In this document: positions 1-8,573 of the stretch, piece after piece
Layout of the letters: each line of letters begins with the position of its first letter
How positions within the stretch are numbered: the stretch's first letter is position 1
Source of the DNA: an uncultured Pelagibacteraceae bacterium
Lineage (GTDB): Bacteria > Pseudomonadota > Alphaproteobacteria > Pelagibacterales > Pelagibacteraceae
Reading direction: 5' to 3'
Assembly: GCA_902566785.1 (NCBI GenBank)
Contig: CACFKI010000003.1
Location: 1 to 64,000 of the forward strand
Length of the DNA: 64,000 bases
Translations under genes and position numbers: made by a program
Notes under the pieces: model-generated
Seen by the model: only the letters and a program-made list of their open reading frames with translations
Told to the model about the DNA's origin: nothing
Database searches by the model: none

Positions 1-151
1 ATGTAGCTATTATTTTATCATTTGGATATATCGGTTTAGGATTTATAACTGTTAGATTTGAAAAATTAAAATTTTTCATCGCTCTTGCGCAAGCACCTAT
101 ATTTTCGGATAATTGAGGTTTATGTAAAATAAATTGAATATTTTTAAACAT
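1..151 (-). CDS. trmJ: TrmJ-type tRNA/rRNA 2'-O-methyltransferase, N-terminal part (cut by window edge)
   Basis: Reading the minus strand from the ATG at 151-149 gives an open frame of 50 codons to the window edge. It begins MFKNIQFILHKPQLSENIGA and continues with ACARAMKNF and LTVINPK. The pattern of P-x-x-x-E-N-I-G-A-x-A-R-A-M-x-N-F followed by L-x-x-V-N-P-K is the N-terminus of SpoU/TrmH-superfamily (SPOUT) enzymes of the TrmJ type, which methylate the 2'-OH of residue 32 in tRNA using AdoMet. The A of its start codon is the last base of the cimA stop codon (TAATG), so it is probably translationally coupled to cimA. The C-terminal AdoMet-binding knot lies outside the window. The exact RNA target is inferred from the family. 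Confidence 0.8.
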   Translation of the reverse strand, partial: MFKNIQFILHKPQLSENIGACARAMKNFNFSNLTVINPKPIYPNDKIIAT

Positions 152-1752
152 TAAAGACTAGCGGGCGCATTATCCTTAAACAATTTATAATCTAAACTAT
201 CTATAAGTGCTTTAAATGAAGCATCTATAATGTTTGGCGAAACTCCTATTGTAAACCAATTTTTTCCTTTAGAGTCAGTGCTTTCAATAGATACCCTTGT
301 AACTGCTTCTGTACCGGTATTTAAAATTCTAACTTTATAATCAACTAATTTTAAATCTTTCAAATACTGAGAGTATTTTGCGAGTTTGTCTACGTTATTT
401 CTAATTGCGTTATCTAATGCATGAACTGGGCCATTACCCTCTCCCTCACAAAGAATAATTTTTTTGTCTACCTCTAGCTGAGCTTTAGCGGAAGAAATTA
501 TATTTCCAGATTTATTTTTTTTTACACTAACATCATATTCGTTAATAGAAATAAATCTTGGAATTTCTCCCATGATTCTTCTTGCTAACAATTCAAACGA
601 AGCATCAGCCCCATCATAGCTATAACCAATAAACTCTCTATCTTTAACTTCCTCTAAAAGTTTTTTTATTTTAGGGTCATTTGGTTTAAAATTAATTCCA
701 ATTGCTTCAAGTCTAGAAACAATATTTGATTTTCCTGATTGATCAGAAACTACAATATTTCTTACATTTCCAACAAGTTCAGGTTTAATATGCTCATAAG
801 TCTTTGGATCTTTTTGAACTGCGGAAACGTGTAAGCCACCTTTGTGTGAAAAAGCAGCAGCGCCAACATAAGGTAAATGCTTATTGGGTTTTCTGTTTAA
901 AATTTCGTCTAATAATCTTGAACATTGTGTAAGTTGCTTGATATTTGCTTCATCAATACTAGTTTTGAAATTATTTCTAAAAGTTTCTTTTAAATGGAAA
1001 GTAGGAATAATTGACATTAAATTTGCATTACCACATCGCTCTCCTAAACCGTTTATCGTACCTTGGACATGTCTAACGCCAGAAATTACTGCTGCTAAAG
1101 AATTGGCTACAGCATTTCCAGTATCATTATGAGCATGAATACCTAGATTTTTTCCTGGAACAGTTTTGGAGACTTCATCAACAATTTCAGAAACTTCATG
1201 AGGCAATGTTCCTCCATTTGTATCACAAAGAACTATCCATCTTGCTCCATTATCATATGCTGATTTAATACATGATAATGAATATTCTTTATTATGTTTA
1301 AAACCATCAAAAAAATGTTCAGCATCAAACATAAATTCTTTTTTTTCTTTAACAAAAAGTTTTGTACTTTCTGAAATATTTTCTAAGTTTTCTTCTTTTG
1401 ATATTCCAAGGGCAACATCAACGTGGAAATCCCATGATTTTCCTACCAAACAAACTGAGGGGGTATTACTATTCAATATAGAAGATAAACCAGGATCATT
1501 TTCTGCACTTCTTCCAGCCTTTTTTGTCATTCCAAATGCAGTCATAATTGAATTATTTAACTTAATTTTTTTTTGAAAAAATTCAGTATCAGTTGGATTA
1601 GCTCCTGGCCATCCACCTTCAATATAATCAACACCTAAGGAGTCTAGGGCATGAGCAATTTTAATTTTATCATCAATTGAAAAATCTACTCCTTGAGTTT
1701 GAGCTCCATCTCTAAGTGTAGTATCAAATATAAATATTTTATCTTTCGTCAT
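151..1752 (-). CDS. cimA: (R)-citramalate synthase (LeuA-family)
   Basis: This 533-residue protein starts with the HMGL-like catalytic signature FDTTLRDGAQTQGVDFS. It keeps the metal/substrate segments GIHAHNDTGNAVANSL and GTINGLGERCGNANL, followed by a C-terminal LeuA-type allosteric domain from about residue 400. The length and the D-G-A-Q-T-x-G-V motif fit the CimA subgroup (acetyl-CoA + pyruvate to citramalate, feeding isoleucine synthesis) better than 2-isopropylmalate or homocitrate synthases. Its ATG overlaps the ancestral stop codon of cysS (ATGA at 1749-1752), and its own stop overlaps the start of trmJ, so cysS-cimA-trmJ reads as a coupled minus-strand operon. The substrate choice within the family is inferred. 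Confidence 0.88.
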   Translation of the reverse strand: MTKDKIFIFDTTLRDGAQTQGVDFSIDDKIKIAHALDSLGVDYIEGGWPGANPTDTEFFQKKIKLNNSIMTAFGMTKKAGRSAENDPGLSSILNSNTPSVCLVGKSWDFHVDVALGISKEENLENISESTKLFVKEKKEFMFDAEHFFDGFKHNKEYSLSCIKSAYDNGARWIVLCDTNGGTLPHEVSEIVDEVSKTVPGKNLGIHAHNDTGNAVANSLAAVISGVRHVQGTINGLGERCGNANLMSIIPTFHLKETFRNNFKTSIDEANIKQLTQCSRLLDEILNRKPNKHLPYVGAAAFSHKGGLHVSAVQKDPKTYEHIKPELVGNVRNIVVSDQSGKSNIVSRLEAIGINFKPNDPKIKKLLEEVKDREFIGYSYDGADASFELLARRIMGEIPRFISINEYDVSVKKNKSGNIISSAKAQLEVDKKIILCEGEGNGPVHALDNAIRNNVDKLAKYSQYLKDLKLVDYKVRILNTGTEAVTRVSIESTDSKGKNWFTIGVSPNIIDASFKALIDSLDYKLFKDNAPASL

Positions 1753-1874
1753 TTAAATTTCCAGTGGGTTTTATCATCTTTATCCTCAATTAAAACTCCT
1801 TTGTCCTCTAATTCATCTCGAATTTTATCAGCCTTTACAAAATCTTTATTTTTTCTAGCATTATTACGATTCAT
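1749..1874 (-). pseudogene. cysS: Out-of-frame 3' end of cysS
   Basis: Immediately downstream of the cysS stop, another minus-strand frame encodes 41 residues including NNARKNKDFVKADKIRDEL and a C-terminus ending KTHWKFK. This is the typical C-terminal tail of cysteinyl-tRNA synthetases (A-R-K-x-K-D-F-x-x-A-D-x-I-R-D-x-L, then a G-(I/V)-x-(I/L)-E-D-x-x-x-x-T-x-W ending). Its stop TGA overlaps the cimA ATG as ATGA, the arrangement expected of the ancestral cysS stop. The fragment overlaps the end of the cysS frame by about 11 bases in a different phase. It therefore looks like the frameshifted end of cysS rather than an independent gene, although its internal ATG would allow separate translation. 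Confidence 0.8.
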
Positions 1875-3090
1875 CTTCTGTAATTTTTAATTTCCTTTTT
1901 TTAAATTCATTCCATTTCTCATCACTTTCGTTTAAAAGGCCAATGAAGTTGCAGGCAGATACGAATATTTCTTTGTCTTTTAAAGAACCATTCTGAGATT
2001 TTTCATATAACTCGTGGAGCTTTGCTATATATCCAGGCGTATTTAAATCATCATATAGTGGAAATAAATATTCATCTGGTATTAAAATAGTTTTTCTTAT
2101 TTTTGTATAACTTTCGTACCATTTGTTTAAAGTTTTTTCACACTCAGACAAAAGATTATTGTTCCAATCTAACGGTTGTCTATAATGAGAACTTATCAGT
2201 GCGAGCCTTAGTACTTGACCATTAACTTTATTTTTAAAATCATCAATTTTTAATATATTGCCAAGTGATTTTGACATTTTTTCTTTTGAAATAGTTATAA
2301 ATCCATTATGAACCCAGTAATTGGCAAAAGAACTTTTATTACTTGAACATCTAGACTGGGCGATTTCGTTTTCATGATGGGGAAATATTAAGTCTCTACC
2401 ACCTCCATGTATATCAAATACTTCACCAAGTAATTTCTTTGACATTGCTGAACATTCAAGATGCCAACCCGGTCTACCCTTTCCCCAAGGTGAATCCCAA
2501 GCAGGTTCATTTTCAGATGATGGTTTCCATAAAACAAAATCCTCTGGGTTTTTTTTATTTTCAGATATTTCAACTCTAGATCCAGCAATAAGCTCATCTA
2601 AGTTTTTATTTGACAATTTTCCATAGTCTTTAAAATTTTTTACTTCAAAGTAAACATGGTTATTGCTTTCATAAGCGAAATTGTTTTTAATAAGCTGTTT
2701 TATCATTTCAAGCATTAAAGAAATATTTTCTGTTGCCTTCGGCTCAAATGTTGGGTTTTCACATTTTAAATATTTGCAATCTTCATGGAAAATTGATGTG
2801 ATCTTATTAGTAAGTTCGTTTATAGAAATTTTTTTTTCTATTGAGCTAGCAATAATTTTATCATCTATATCAGTAATATTTCTTACATAAGTAATTGCAT
2901 CTTTACCATATTTACATTTTAGGACTTTAAATAATATATCAAAAACTACTAACGGTCTTGCATTACCAATATGTGGATTATCATATACGGTAGGTCCACA
3001 GACATACATGCCTATTTTTTTTGGATTGATAGGATTAAATTTAACTTTTTCGTTACCTAAACTATTTGTTAAAAAAATATCTTTATTCAT
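1864..3090 (-). CDS. cysS: Cysteinyl-tRNA synthetase, C-terminally truncated by a frameshift
   Basis: CysS charges tRNA-Cys in the cytoplasm. The frame encodes 408 residues with the class I signature YVCGPTVYDNPHIGNAR (HIGH element), the zinc and cysteine-binding region around GRPGWHLECSAMSKKLLG and HGGGRDLIFPHHENE, and the KMSKS element in ISKEKMSKSLGN. Family members are usually about 450-470 residues. The missing tail is found in another frame just downstream (1749-1874). The catalytic and most anticodon-binding parts are intact, and what is lost is the last helical segment. A short indel near 1870-1890 explains this. Whether it is real or a sequencing error cannot be told from the sequence. 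A 45-base spacer separates it from nadE upstream. Confidence 0.9.
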   Translation of the reverse strand: MNKDIFLTNSLGNEKVKFNPINPKKIGMYVCGPTVYDNPHIGNARPLVVFDILFKVLKCKYGKDAITYVRNITDIDDKIIASSIEKKISINELTNKITSIFHEDCKYLKCENPTFEPKATENISLMLEMIKQLIKNNFAYESNNHVYFEVKNFKDYGKLSNKNLDELIAGSRVEISENKKNPEDFVLWKPSSENEPAWDSPWGKGRPGWHLECSAMSKKLLGEVFDIHGGGRDLIFPHHENEIAQSRCSSNKSSFANYWVHNGFITISKEKMSKSLGNILKIDDFKNKVNGQVLRLALISSHYRQPLDWNNNLLSECEKTLNKWYESYTKIRKTILIPDEYLFPLYDDLNTPGYIAKLHELYEKSQNGSLKDKEIFVSACNFIGLLNESDEKWNEFKKRKLKITEDES

Positions 3091-3135
3091 TATTCTAGAA
3101 ATATACTTTAATTTTAGATTTGTGAATCTAATAGA

Positions 3136-3873
3136 TTAGTTGGGAATCTTGCATACTGGAATTGGCTCCATTTTATGCAAGTTTAAATTTCTTATTTTTT
3201 CGTATTTTTGTCTATTATTTGAGCTAGGATTCATCATTGCTTCTTCTAATTCAGCATATTGCAAACCTAATTGCCCAGTATCTGTTCTCCCATCATCCCA
3301 AAGACCATCTGTAGGCTCAGCTTTTATAATTTCATCAATAATGTTTAGTTCTTTACCAAGTTCCCAAACTTCAGTTTTATTGCAGTCTGCAATTGGAGAA
3401 ATATCAACACCTCCATCTCCATATTTTGTGTAAAATCCAACACCAAAATCCTCAACTTTATTTCCAGTACCTACAACAATCCCATTATTTGCTGCGGCTA
3501 CTTGATATAAAGTTGTCATTCTCAGTCTTGCTCTTGAATTGGCCATACCATGCTCATTATTAAAATTCGATAAAGTAGATTTAAATGTATTAAAAACTTC
3601 ATCAAGTTTTAATGTGTGAGCTTCAACATTTTTGAATTTTTTAGTCAACCATTCCTGATGTTTTAAACTTAAATCATGTTGGGATTTTATTTGATTAATA
3701 GGCATTGATAAAACAATTGTTTTTATACCTGTCATTGCGCTTAGAGTGCTCGATACAGATGAGTCAATTCCACCAGATATACCAATTACTAATGATTCTG
3801 CTTTCTTTGGCATAGCATTTACATATTCTAAAATCCAATTACTGATATATTTAACTTTGTCTGAAGGTTTCAT
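3136..3873 (-). CDS. nadE: NAD+ synthase, ammonia-dependent type
   Basis: The protein makes NAD from deamido-NAD and ATP. At 245 residues it has only the synthetase domain and no N-terminal glutaminase (nitrilase) domain, so it is expected to use ammonia directly. The PP-loop is visible as GISGGIDSSVSSTLSA near residue 30. Further family segments are NSRARLRMTTLYQVA, GTGNKVEDFGVGFYTKYGDG and the acidic ADCNKTEVWELG. It lies between cysS and the DAHP synthase gene on the same strand with short spacers. Confidence 0.92.
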   Translation of the reverse strand: MKPSDKVKYISNWILEYVNAMPKKAESLVIGISGGIDSSVSSTLSAMTGIKTIVLSMPINQIKSQHDLSLKHQEWLTKKFKNVEAHTLKLDEVFNTFKSTLSNFNNEHGMANSRARLRMTTLYQVAAANNGIVVGTGNKVEDFGVGFYTKYGDGGVDISPIADCNKTEVWELGKELNIIDEIIKAEPTDGLWDDGRTDTGQLGLQYAELEEAMMNPSSNNRQKYEKIRNLNLHKMEPIPVCKIPN

Positions 3874-3911
3874 GATTTTAATTTAATATTTTTTTGTTAT
3901 AAATCAATTGA

Positions 3912-5291
3912 CTAAGAAGCCGCTCTTATTCCATTTTTCGCATAATTTGAATTCTTTTTAATTTCATCTGAAATCAAAAATGCCAACTCTAGCGATTGAT
4001 CTGCATTTAATCTTGGATCACAATGTGTGTGATATCTACTTGATAAGTCTTGATCTGAAATTTTTTGCGCTCCACCAGTGCATTCGGTCACATCTTGACC
4101 TGTCATTTCAATATGCAATCCACCAGCATAAGAACCTTCACTTTGGTGGACTCCAAATACATTTTTTACCTCATTCAGCACATTATTGAATGGTCTTGTT
4201 TTAAATCCTGTTGAAGACACTAAGGTATTTCCATGCATAGGGTCACAAGACCAAATTACATTTAAACCCTCTTTTTTAATTCCCCTAATCAGTTTAGGTA
4301 AAAATTTCTCAACTTTTTCGTGTCCAAATCTTGAAATTAAAGTAATTTTACCTTTTTCATTTTGTGGATTTATTTTTTCACAAATTTTAGCAATTTCGTC
4401 TGGTTTTGACGTTGGACCACATTTAATTCCTATTGGGTTCTGAATACCTCTGCAGAACTCAACGTGACCCCCATCAATTTGTCTTGTTCTATCACCTATC
4501 CAAACAAAATGTGCAGACGTATCATGGTACTCACCAGTAGTTGAGTCTACTCTTGTCATTGCTTCTTCAAAAGGCAATAATAATGCCTCATGAGATGTCC
4601 AAAAATTTACTGTTTTTAATCTTCTATTAAAATCAGAATTAATTCCACAAGCATCCATGAATGCCAAAGCGTCAGCAATTTTATCTTCTAAATCTTTGAA
4701 TTTTTTAGCTAGTGGACTTTTCTTTATATATCCTAAATTCCATAAGTGAACTTTTTTTAAATCAGCAAATCCACCATGACAAAAAGCTCTAATTAAATTT
4801 AATGTAGATGCAGATTGTGAATAAGCCTTAAATAATCTTTTAGGATCTGGTCGTCTAGCTTTTTCAGTAAATTCTATTGCATTAATATTATCACCTAAAT
4901 AGCTTGGTAATTCTTTTTCACCTTGTTTTTCTGTAGGTGCACTTCTAGGTTTAGAAAACTGTCCTGCTATTCGTCCTAATTTTACAACAGGCAAAGATGC
5001 AGAGTAAGTCAATACTAATGACATTTGTAAAAAGACTTTAAAATAATCTCTAATTTTATCTGGATTAAACTCAGCAAAACTCTCTGCACAATCACCACCT
5101 TGTAATAAGAATGCCTTTCCATCTACAACATCCGACAACTGTTGTTTTAGGTGAGTTGTTTCTCCAGCAAATACTAAAGGTGGAAAAGATTTAATTTTGT
5201 TTAATACTAAATTTAAATCTTTCTCATCATCATACTTAGGTATGTGCTTAACTGGATAATTTCTCCAACTGTTTATTTTCCATTTTTTCAT
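3912..5291 (-). CDS. aroG: 3-deoxy-7-phosphoheptulonate synthase, class II
   Basis: This enzyme catalyses the first step of the shikimate pathway, joining phosphoenolpyruvate and erythrose 4-phosphate. The roughly 459-residue protein has the class II (plant/AroA-II) layout: WKINSWRNYPVKHIPKY at the N-terminus, LQGGDCAESF with the metal/PEP cysteine, the RSAPTEKQGEKELPSYLGD region, HFVWIGDRTRQIDGGHVEF, WSCDPMHGNT and GSYAGGLHIEMTGQDVTECT. I chose the ATG at 5291 over an in-frame TTG two codons upstream because family members begin right at the K-W-x-x-x-S-W motif. No ACT or chorismate-mutase domain is fused. Confidence 0.93.
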   Translation of the reverse strand: MKKWKINSWRNYPVKHIPKYDDEKDLNLVLNKIKSFPPLVFAGETTHLKQQLSDVVDGKAFLLQGGDCAESFAEFNPDKIRDYFKVFLQMSLVLTYSASLPVVKLGRIAGQFSKPRSAPTEKQGEKELPSYLGDNINAIEFTEKARRPDPKRLFKAYSQSASTLNLIRAFCHGGFADLKKVHLWNLGYIKKSPLAKKFKDLEDKIADALAFMDACGINSDFNRRLKTVNFWTSHEALLLPFEEAMTRVDSTTGEYHDTSAHFVWIGDRTRQIDGGHVEFCRGIQNPIGIKCGPTSKPDEIAKICEKINPQNEKGKITLISRFGHEKVEKFLPKLIRGIKKEGLNVIWSCDPMHGNTLVSSTGFKTRPFNNVLNEVKNVFGVHQSEGSYAGGLHIEMTGQDVTECTGGAQKISDQDLSSRYHTHCDPRLNADQSLELAFLISDEIKKNSNYAKNGIRAAS

Positions 5292-5326
5292 ATTCAACTT
5301 GTAAGTGTTTTAACAGAGTTTAGCTT

Positions 5327-7147
5327 TTATTCAACAGTGACAGATTTGGCTAAGTTTCTTGGTTTATCAATATCATATCCTTTTTTTAATGCTGAGTAAT
5401 ATGCAAGTTTTTGCAAAGGAATTGTAATAAGAAAAGGAAATAGATCTTCCGTAGTATTTTCAACTTCAATTGATTGCCAAATATTTTCTGAAAAAATTTC
5501 ATCTTTATTTTTATTAGTAATTAATAAAACTTTTGCACCTCTTGCAATAACTTCCTGCATATTAGAAATTGTTTTTTTATAGTATTCATCTCTAGGAGCT
5601 ATTACAACAACAGGCATACCCTCTTCAATTAAAGCAAGTGGTCCATGTTTCATTTCTCCTGCTGGATAACCCTCTGCATGAACATATGCGAGCTCTTTTA
5701 GTTTTAAAGCCCCCTCTAGTGCTATAGGAAATGAATAGCCTCTACCTAAAAACATAGATCCTTTAGCTTCAACAAAAGAATTACATACCATTTGTATATC
5801 ACTCTCAGTGTTTAATGTTTTTTTGATTAAATTAGAGAGAGATTCTAATGATTTAATTTTATTATTAAAAATGTCCTTGGATATATCTTTTCTATTTTTG
5901 GCTAATTTTATACACAGCAAATATAAAACTAACATTTGACCAATAAAAGCTTTGGTTGATGCAACACCTATTTCAGGGCCACAATGAATAGGTAAAACAA
6001 ATTTTGAGTCTCTTGCTATAGAACTTTCCACAACATTGACTATTGCACAAGTTTTCATGTTATGTTTATTACAAAGATCTAAAGCTGCATAAGTATCAGC
6101 TGTTTCTCCAGACTGTGAAACAAATATATAAAGAGCATTTTTTTTAAACCTATTTTTTCTATATCTAAATTCAGATGCTATATCTACCGAGACATCAAAA
6201 GTGGTAATTTGTTCAAACCAATATTTAGCCATCAAACATGAATGATAAGCTGTTCCACAACCAATTAAAACTATTGAAGAAATTTCTTTTGACTTCCAAG
6301 GAAAATTAAAAATATTTATATCATTGTTTTTTTTGTCTATGTATTCATTAATACAGTTTTTAATTGTAGTAGGTTGTTCATCAATTTCTTTAGCCATAAA
6401 ATGCTTATATTCACCTTTTTCATAATTATTTTCGTTCGAAGAAAGCTCTAATATTTTCTTATTAACTTTAGTTCCATTTTCATCAAAAAAATCAATATTA
6501 TTCTTTTTTAAAATACAAAATTCTCCATCATTTAAATATGAAATTTTATTTGTCATAGATTTTAAAGCATAAGAATCTGATCCAAGATAATTTTCATTTG
6601 GACCATATCCTACCGCTAAAGGGGACCCCCTTCTTGCACCAACGATTAAATCAGGTTGATCTTTGAAAATAATTCCTAATGCAAAACTTCCATGTAATCT
6701 TTTTAGCATTTTAATAACAGAAGTTTTTAAATCATTTTTTTTTAGATATTCTGTAATTAGATGAGTTATAACCTCAGTATCTGTTTGAGATTTAAATTTA
6801 TGCCCTTTTTTTAAAAGCATTTTTTTTAGTAAAGTAGAATTTTCAATTATTCCATTATGGACGACAGAAACATTTTCAGATGAATGAGGATGTGCATTAA
6901 TTGTGCTCGGAACACCATGTGTTGCCCATCTAACATGACCAATTCCTATATTTCCATAAAGATTAGATTTATTTAGATTTTTTTCTAGAGCATCTACTCT
7001 ACCCTCTGATTTTATTTCATGAATTGTACCTTCATGTAAAGTTGCTATTCCAGATGAGTCATAGCCCCTATATTCCAATTTTCTCAATGAATTTAAAATC
7101 ATTGAACTTACAGGTTTTGAGCTTGTTATTCCAACTATCCCACACAT
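5327..7147 (-). CDS. glmS: Glutamine--fructose-6-phosphate aminotransferase (isomerizing)
   Basis: GlmS makes glucosamine 6-phosphate for peptidoglycan and lipopolysaccharide. The 606-residue protein begins MCGIVGITS, with Cys1 as the N-terminal-nucleophile glutaminase residue. It contains GHVRWATHG and HNGIIEN in the glutaminase domain, followed by two SIS domains (FVSQSGETADTYAA around residues 345-360 and GRGYSFPIALEGALKLKEL near 470). It ends in DIDKPRNLAKSVTVE, the canonical C-terminal loop. The acetyltransferase gene for the next pathway steps starts 2 bases upstream (stop of 7149-7766), so the two are co-transcribed. Confidence 0.97.
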   Translation of the reverse strand: MCGIVGITSSKPVSSMILNSLRKLEYRGYDSSGIATLHEGTIHEIKSEGRVDALEKNLNKSNLYGNIGIGHVRWATHGVPSTINAHPHSSENVSVVHNGIIENSTLLKKMLLKKGHKFKSQTDTEVITHLITEYLKKNDLKTSVIKMLKRLHGSFALGIIFKDQPDLIVGARRGSPLAVGYGPNENYLGSDSYALKSMTNKISYLNDGEFCILKKNNIDFFDENGTKVNKKILELSSNENNYEKGEYKHFMAKEIDEQPTTIKNCINEYIDKKNNDINIFNFPWKSKEISSIVLIGCGTAYHSCLMAKYWFEQITTFDVSVDIASEFRYRKNRFKKNALYIFVSQSGETADTYAALDLCNKHNMKTCAIVNVVESSIARDSKFVLPIHCGPEIGVASTKAFIGQMLVLYLLCIKLAKNRKDISKDIFNNKIKSLESLSNLIKKTLNTESDIQMVCNSFVEAKGSMFLGRGYSFPIALEGALKLKELAYVHAEGYPAGEMKHGPLALIEEGMPVVVIAPRDEYYKKTISNMQEVIARGAKVLLITNKNKDEIFSENIWQSIEVENTTEDLFPFLITIPLQKLAYYSALKKGYDIDKPRNLAKSVTVE

Positions 7148-7148
7148 T

Positions 7149-7766
7149 TTATTTTCTTTTATAATTTTTTATTTCGATTTGTTTTGATCTAGTAAGTGCT
7201 AAAGTTTTTCTTGGAACATTTTTTGTTATCACTGAACTAGCACCAATATTGCTATTTTCATTTAAAGTAACTGGTGCAACTAAAGATGTATTGGATCCAA
7301 CAAACACATTGTTTTTAATTTTCGTTTTATGTTTATTTTTTCCATCATAATTACAAGTAATTGTTCCAGCACCAATATTTACTTTATTTCCAATGAACGT
7401 ATCACCAATATAAGATAGGTGATTAATTTTCGAATTTTTTCCAATTGTACTTTTTTTTACTTCTACAAAGTTTCCTATTTTTGATCCAGATTTTATTATT
7501 GTACCAGGTCTTAATCTAGCAAAGGGTCCTATGGAGACGTTTTTACCTATTCTAACATTTTCAATGTGAGAAAAAGATTTAATTGTACTATTGGTATCTA
7601 TAGAAACTTTTTTTCCAAAAACTACATAAGGTTCAATAGTTACATTTCTTCCAATTTTAGTATCTTTAAAAAAATAAACAGTTTCGGGTGCTACCATTTT
7701 CACACCTTGATTAATAAATTTTTTCCTTAAAGTCTCTTGATTTTTTTGTAAATTTGTATGTTTCAT
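7149..7766 (-). CDS. glmU: GlmU-type glucosamine-1-phosphate N-acetyltransferase domain only
   Basis: The 205 residues form a left-handed beta-helix of hexapeptide repeats (for example IGRNVTIEPYVVFGKKVSID). They match the C-terminal half of GlmU: a linker segment LQKNQETLRKKFINQGV, FARLRPGT, NFVEVKKSTIGKNSKINHLSYIGD, the catalytic NIGAGTITCNYDGKNKHKT and the acetyl-CoA region. Normal GlmU is about 450 residues with an N-terminal uridylyltransferase domain carrying an L-x-A-G-x-G-T-R-M motif; that domain is absent here. The ATG at 7766 is the only reasonable start, and the upstream sequence holds no uridylyltransferase remnant in any frame I could see. The uridylyl transfer must be done by a protein encoded elsewhere. 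Confidence 0.88.
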   Translation of the reverse strand: MKHTNLQKNQETLRKKFINQGVKMVAPETVYFFKDTKIGRNVTIEPYVVFGKKVSIDTNSTIKSFSHIENVRIGKNVSIGPFARLRPGTIIKSGSKIGNFVEVKKSTIGKNSKINHLSYIGDTFIGNKVNIGAGTITCNYDGKNKHKTKIKNNVFVGSNTSLVAPVTLNENSNIGASSVITKNVPRKTLALTRSKQIEIKNYKRK

Positions 7767-7836
7767 TTGCTATTTTATTTATAGTTAAGTAAATGTAGTT
7801 TTTAATTCACAAATTATTTCTTATTAATACTTTTTT

Positions 7837-8520
7837 ATGACTCAAAAATTAACAATTTTATTCGATCTTGATGGCACCTTAATTGATACAGCTCCAGATC
7901 TTATGGGAGCGCACAATCATGTGATGAAGAAATATGGTTATCCTACGAAATCTACAAATGAAATCAGAAATTTAGTTGGAAGAGGAGCAGGTGTAATGAT
8001 TGGAAGGTCAATATGGGGGCAGGCTAAAAAAGAGTTTGGAAAAATTGATGATGAAAATATTAAAAAGGAAATGGTTAAAGAGTTTTTAGATTTTTATGGA
8101 AAAAATATTTTAAGAGAAAGTACGTTAATAAATGGGGTAAAAGAATTTTTAACATGGTCAAAAAAAGAAAAAATATCTATGGCTGTATGTACTAACAAAC
8201 CAGAGCATCTTGCGGTTGATCTATTAAAGAAAATTGATATTTATGATTTTTTTGAATATGTTGCCGGCTCGAATACATTTAGCTACTGTAAGCCCGACCC
8301 GAGACACCTTACATCTGTTATTGAAATTTTAGATGGCGACGTAAGTAAATCTATTATGATCGGTGATAGCGAAACTGATGCAGAGTCAGCAAGAAATGCT
8401 GGAATACCTATGATTCTTTTAGAGGATGGATACACAGAAAAAAAAGTAAGTGAAATTCATCACAATCACCTTATAAAAGACTTCAAAGGTATTGAAAAAA
8501 TCATATTAAAATATCTTTAA
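7837..8520 (+). CDS. gph: HAD-family phosphatase, probably phosphoglycolate phosphatase
   Basis: The 227-residue haloacid-dehalogenase superfamily protein has motif I FDLDGTLIDTAPDL at the N-terminus, a helical cap (about residues 15-85), motif II in VCTNKP, the conserved lysine in YCKPDP and motif IV GDSETDAESARNAG. This architecture is that of Gph, which removes 2-phosphoglycolate formed during DNA repair, though pyrophosphatase-like or sugar-phosphatase roles cannot be excluded. It is divergent from glmU with about 70 bases between the two starts and is followed 53 bases later by prpD. Confidence 0.82.
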   Translation: MTQKLTILFDLDGTLIDTAPDLMGAHNHVMKKYGYPTKSTNEIRNLVGRGAGVMIGRSIWGQAKKEFGKIDDENIKKEMVKEFLDFYGKNILRESTLINGVKEFLTWSKKEKISMAVCTNKPEHLAVDLLKKIDIYDFFEYVAGSNTFSYCKPDPRHLTSVIEILDGDVSKSIMIGDSETDAESARNAGIPMILLEDGYTEKKVSEIHHNHLIKDFKGIEKIILKYL

Positions 8521-8563
8521 GATTGATTATTTTTTTTTAACTATTAAAACAAATTCGTTAATT

Positions 8564-8568
8564 AGGAG
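8564..8568 (+). promoter_or_regulatory. Shine-Dalgarno AGGAG fixing the TTG start of prpD
   Basis: AGGAG lies five bases before the TTG at 8574-8576. No in-frame ATG or GTG occurs near the expected N-terminus, so this strong ribosome binding site supports the TTG codon as the prpD start. Confidence 0.7.
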
Positions 8569-8573
8569 TAATT

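Noticed and set aside
8521-8573. Riboswitch or operator upstream of prpD
   Set aside because: The 53-base spacer has no stable hairpin or palindrome beyond AT-rich promoter-like sequence and the ribosome binding site.
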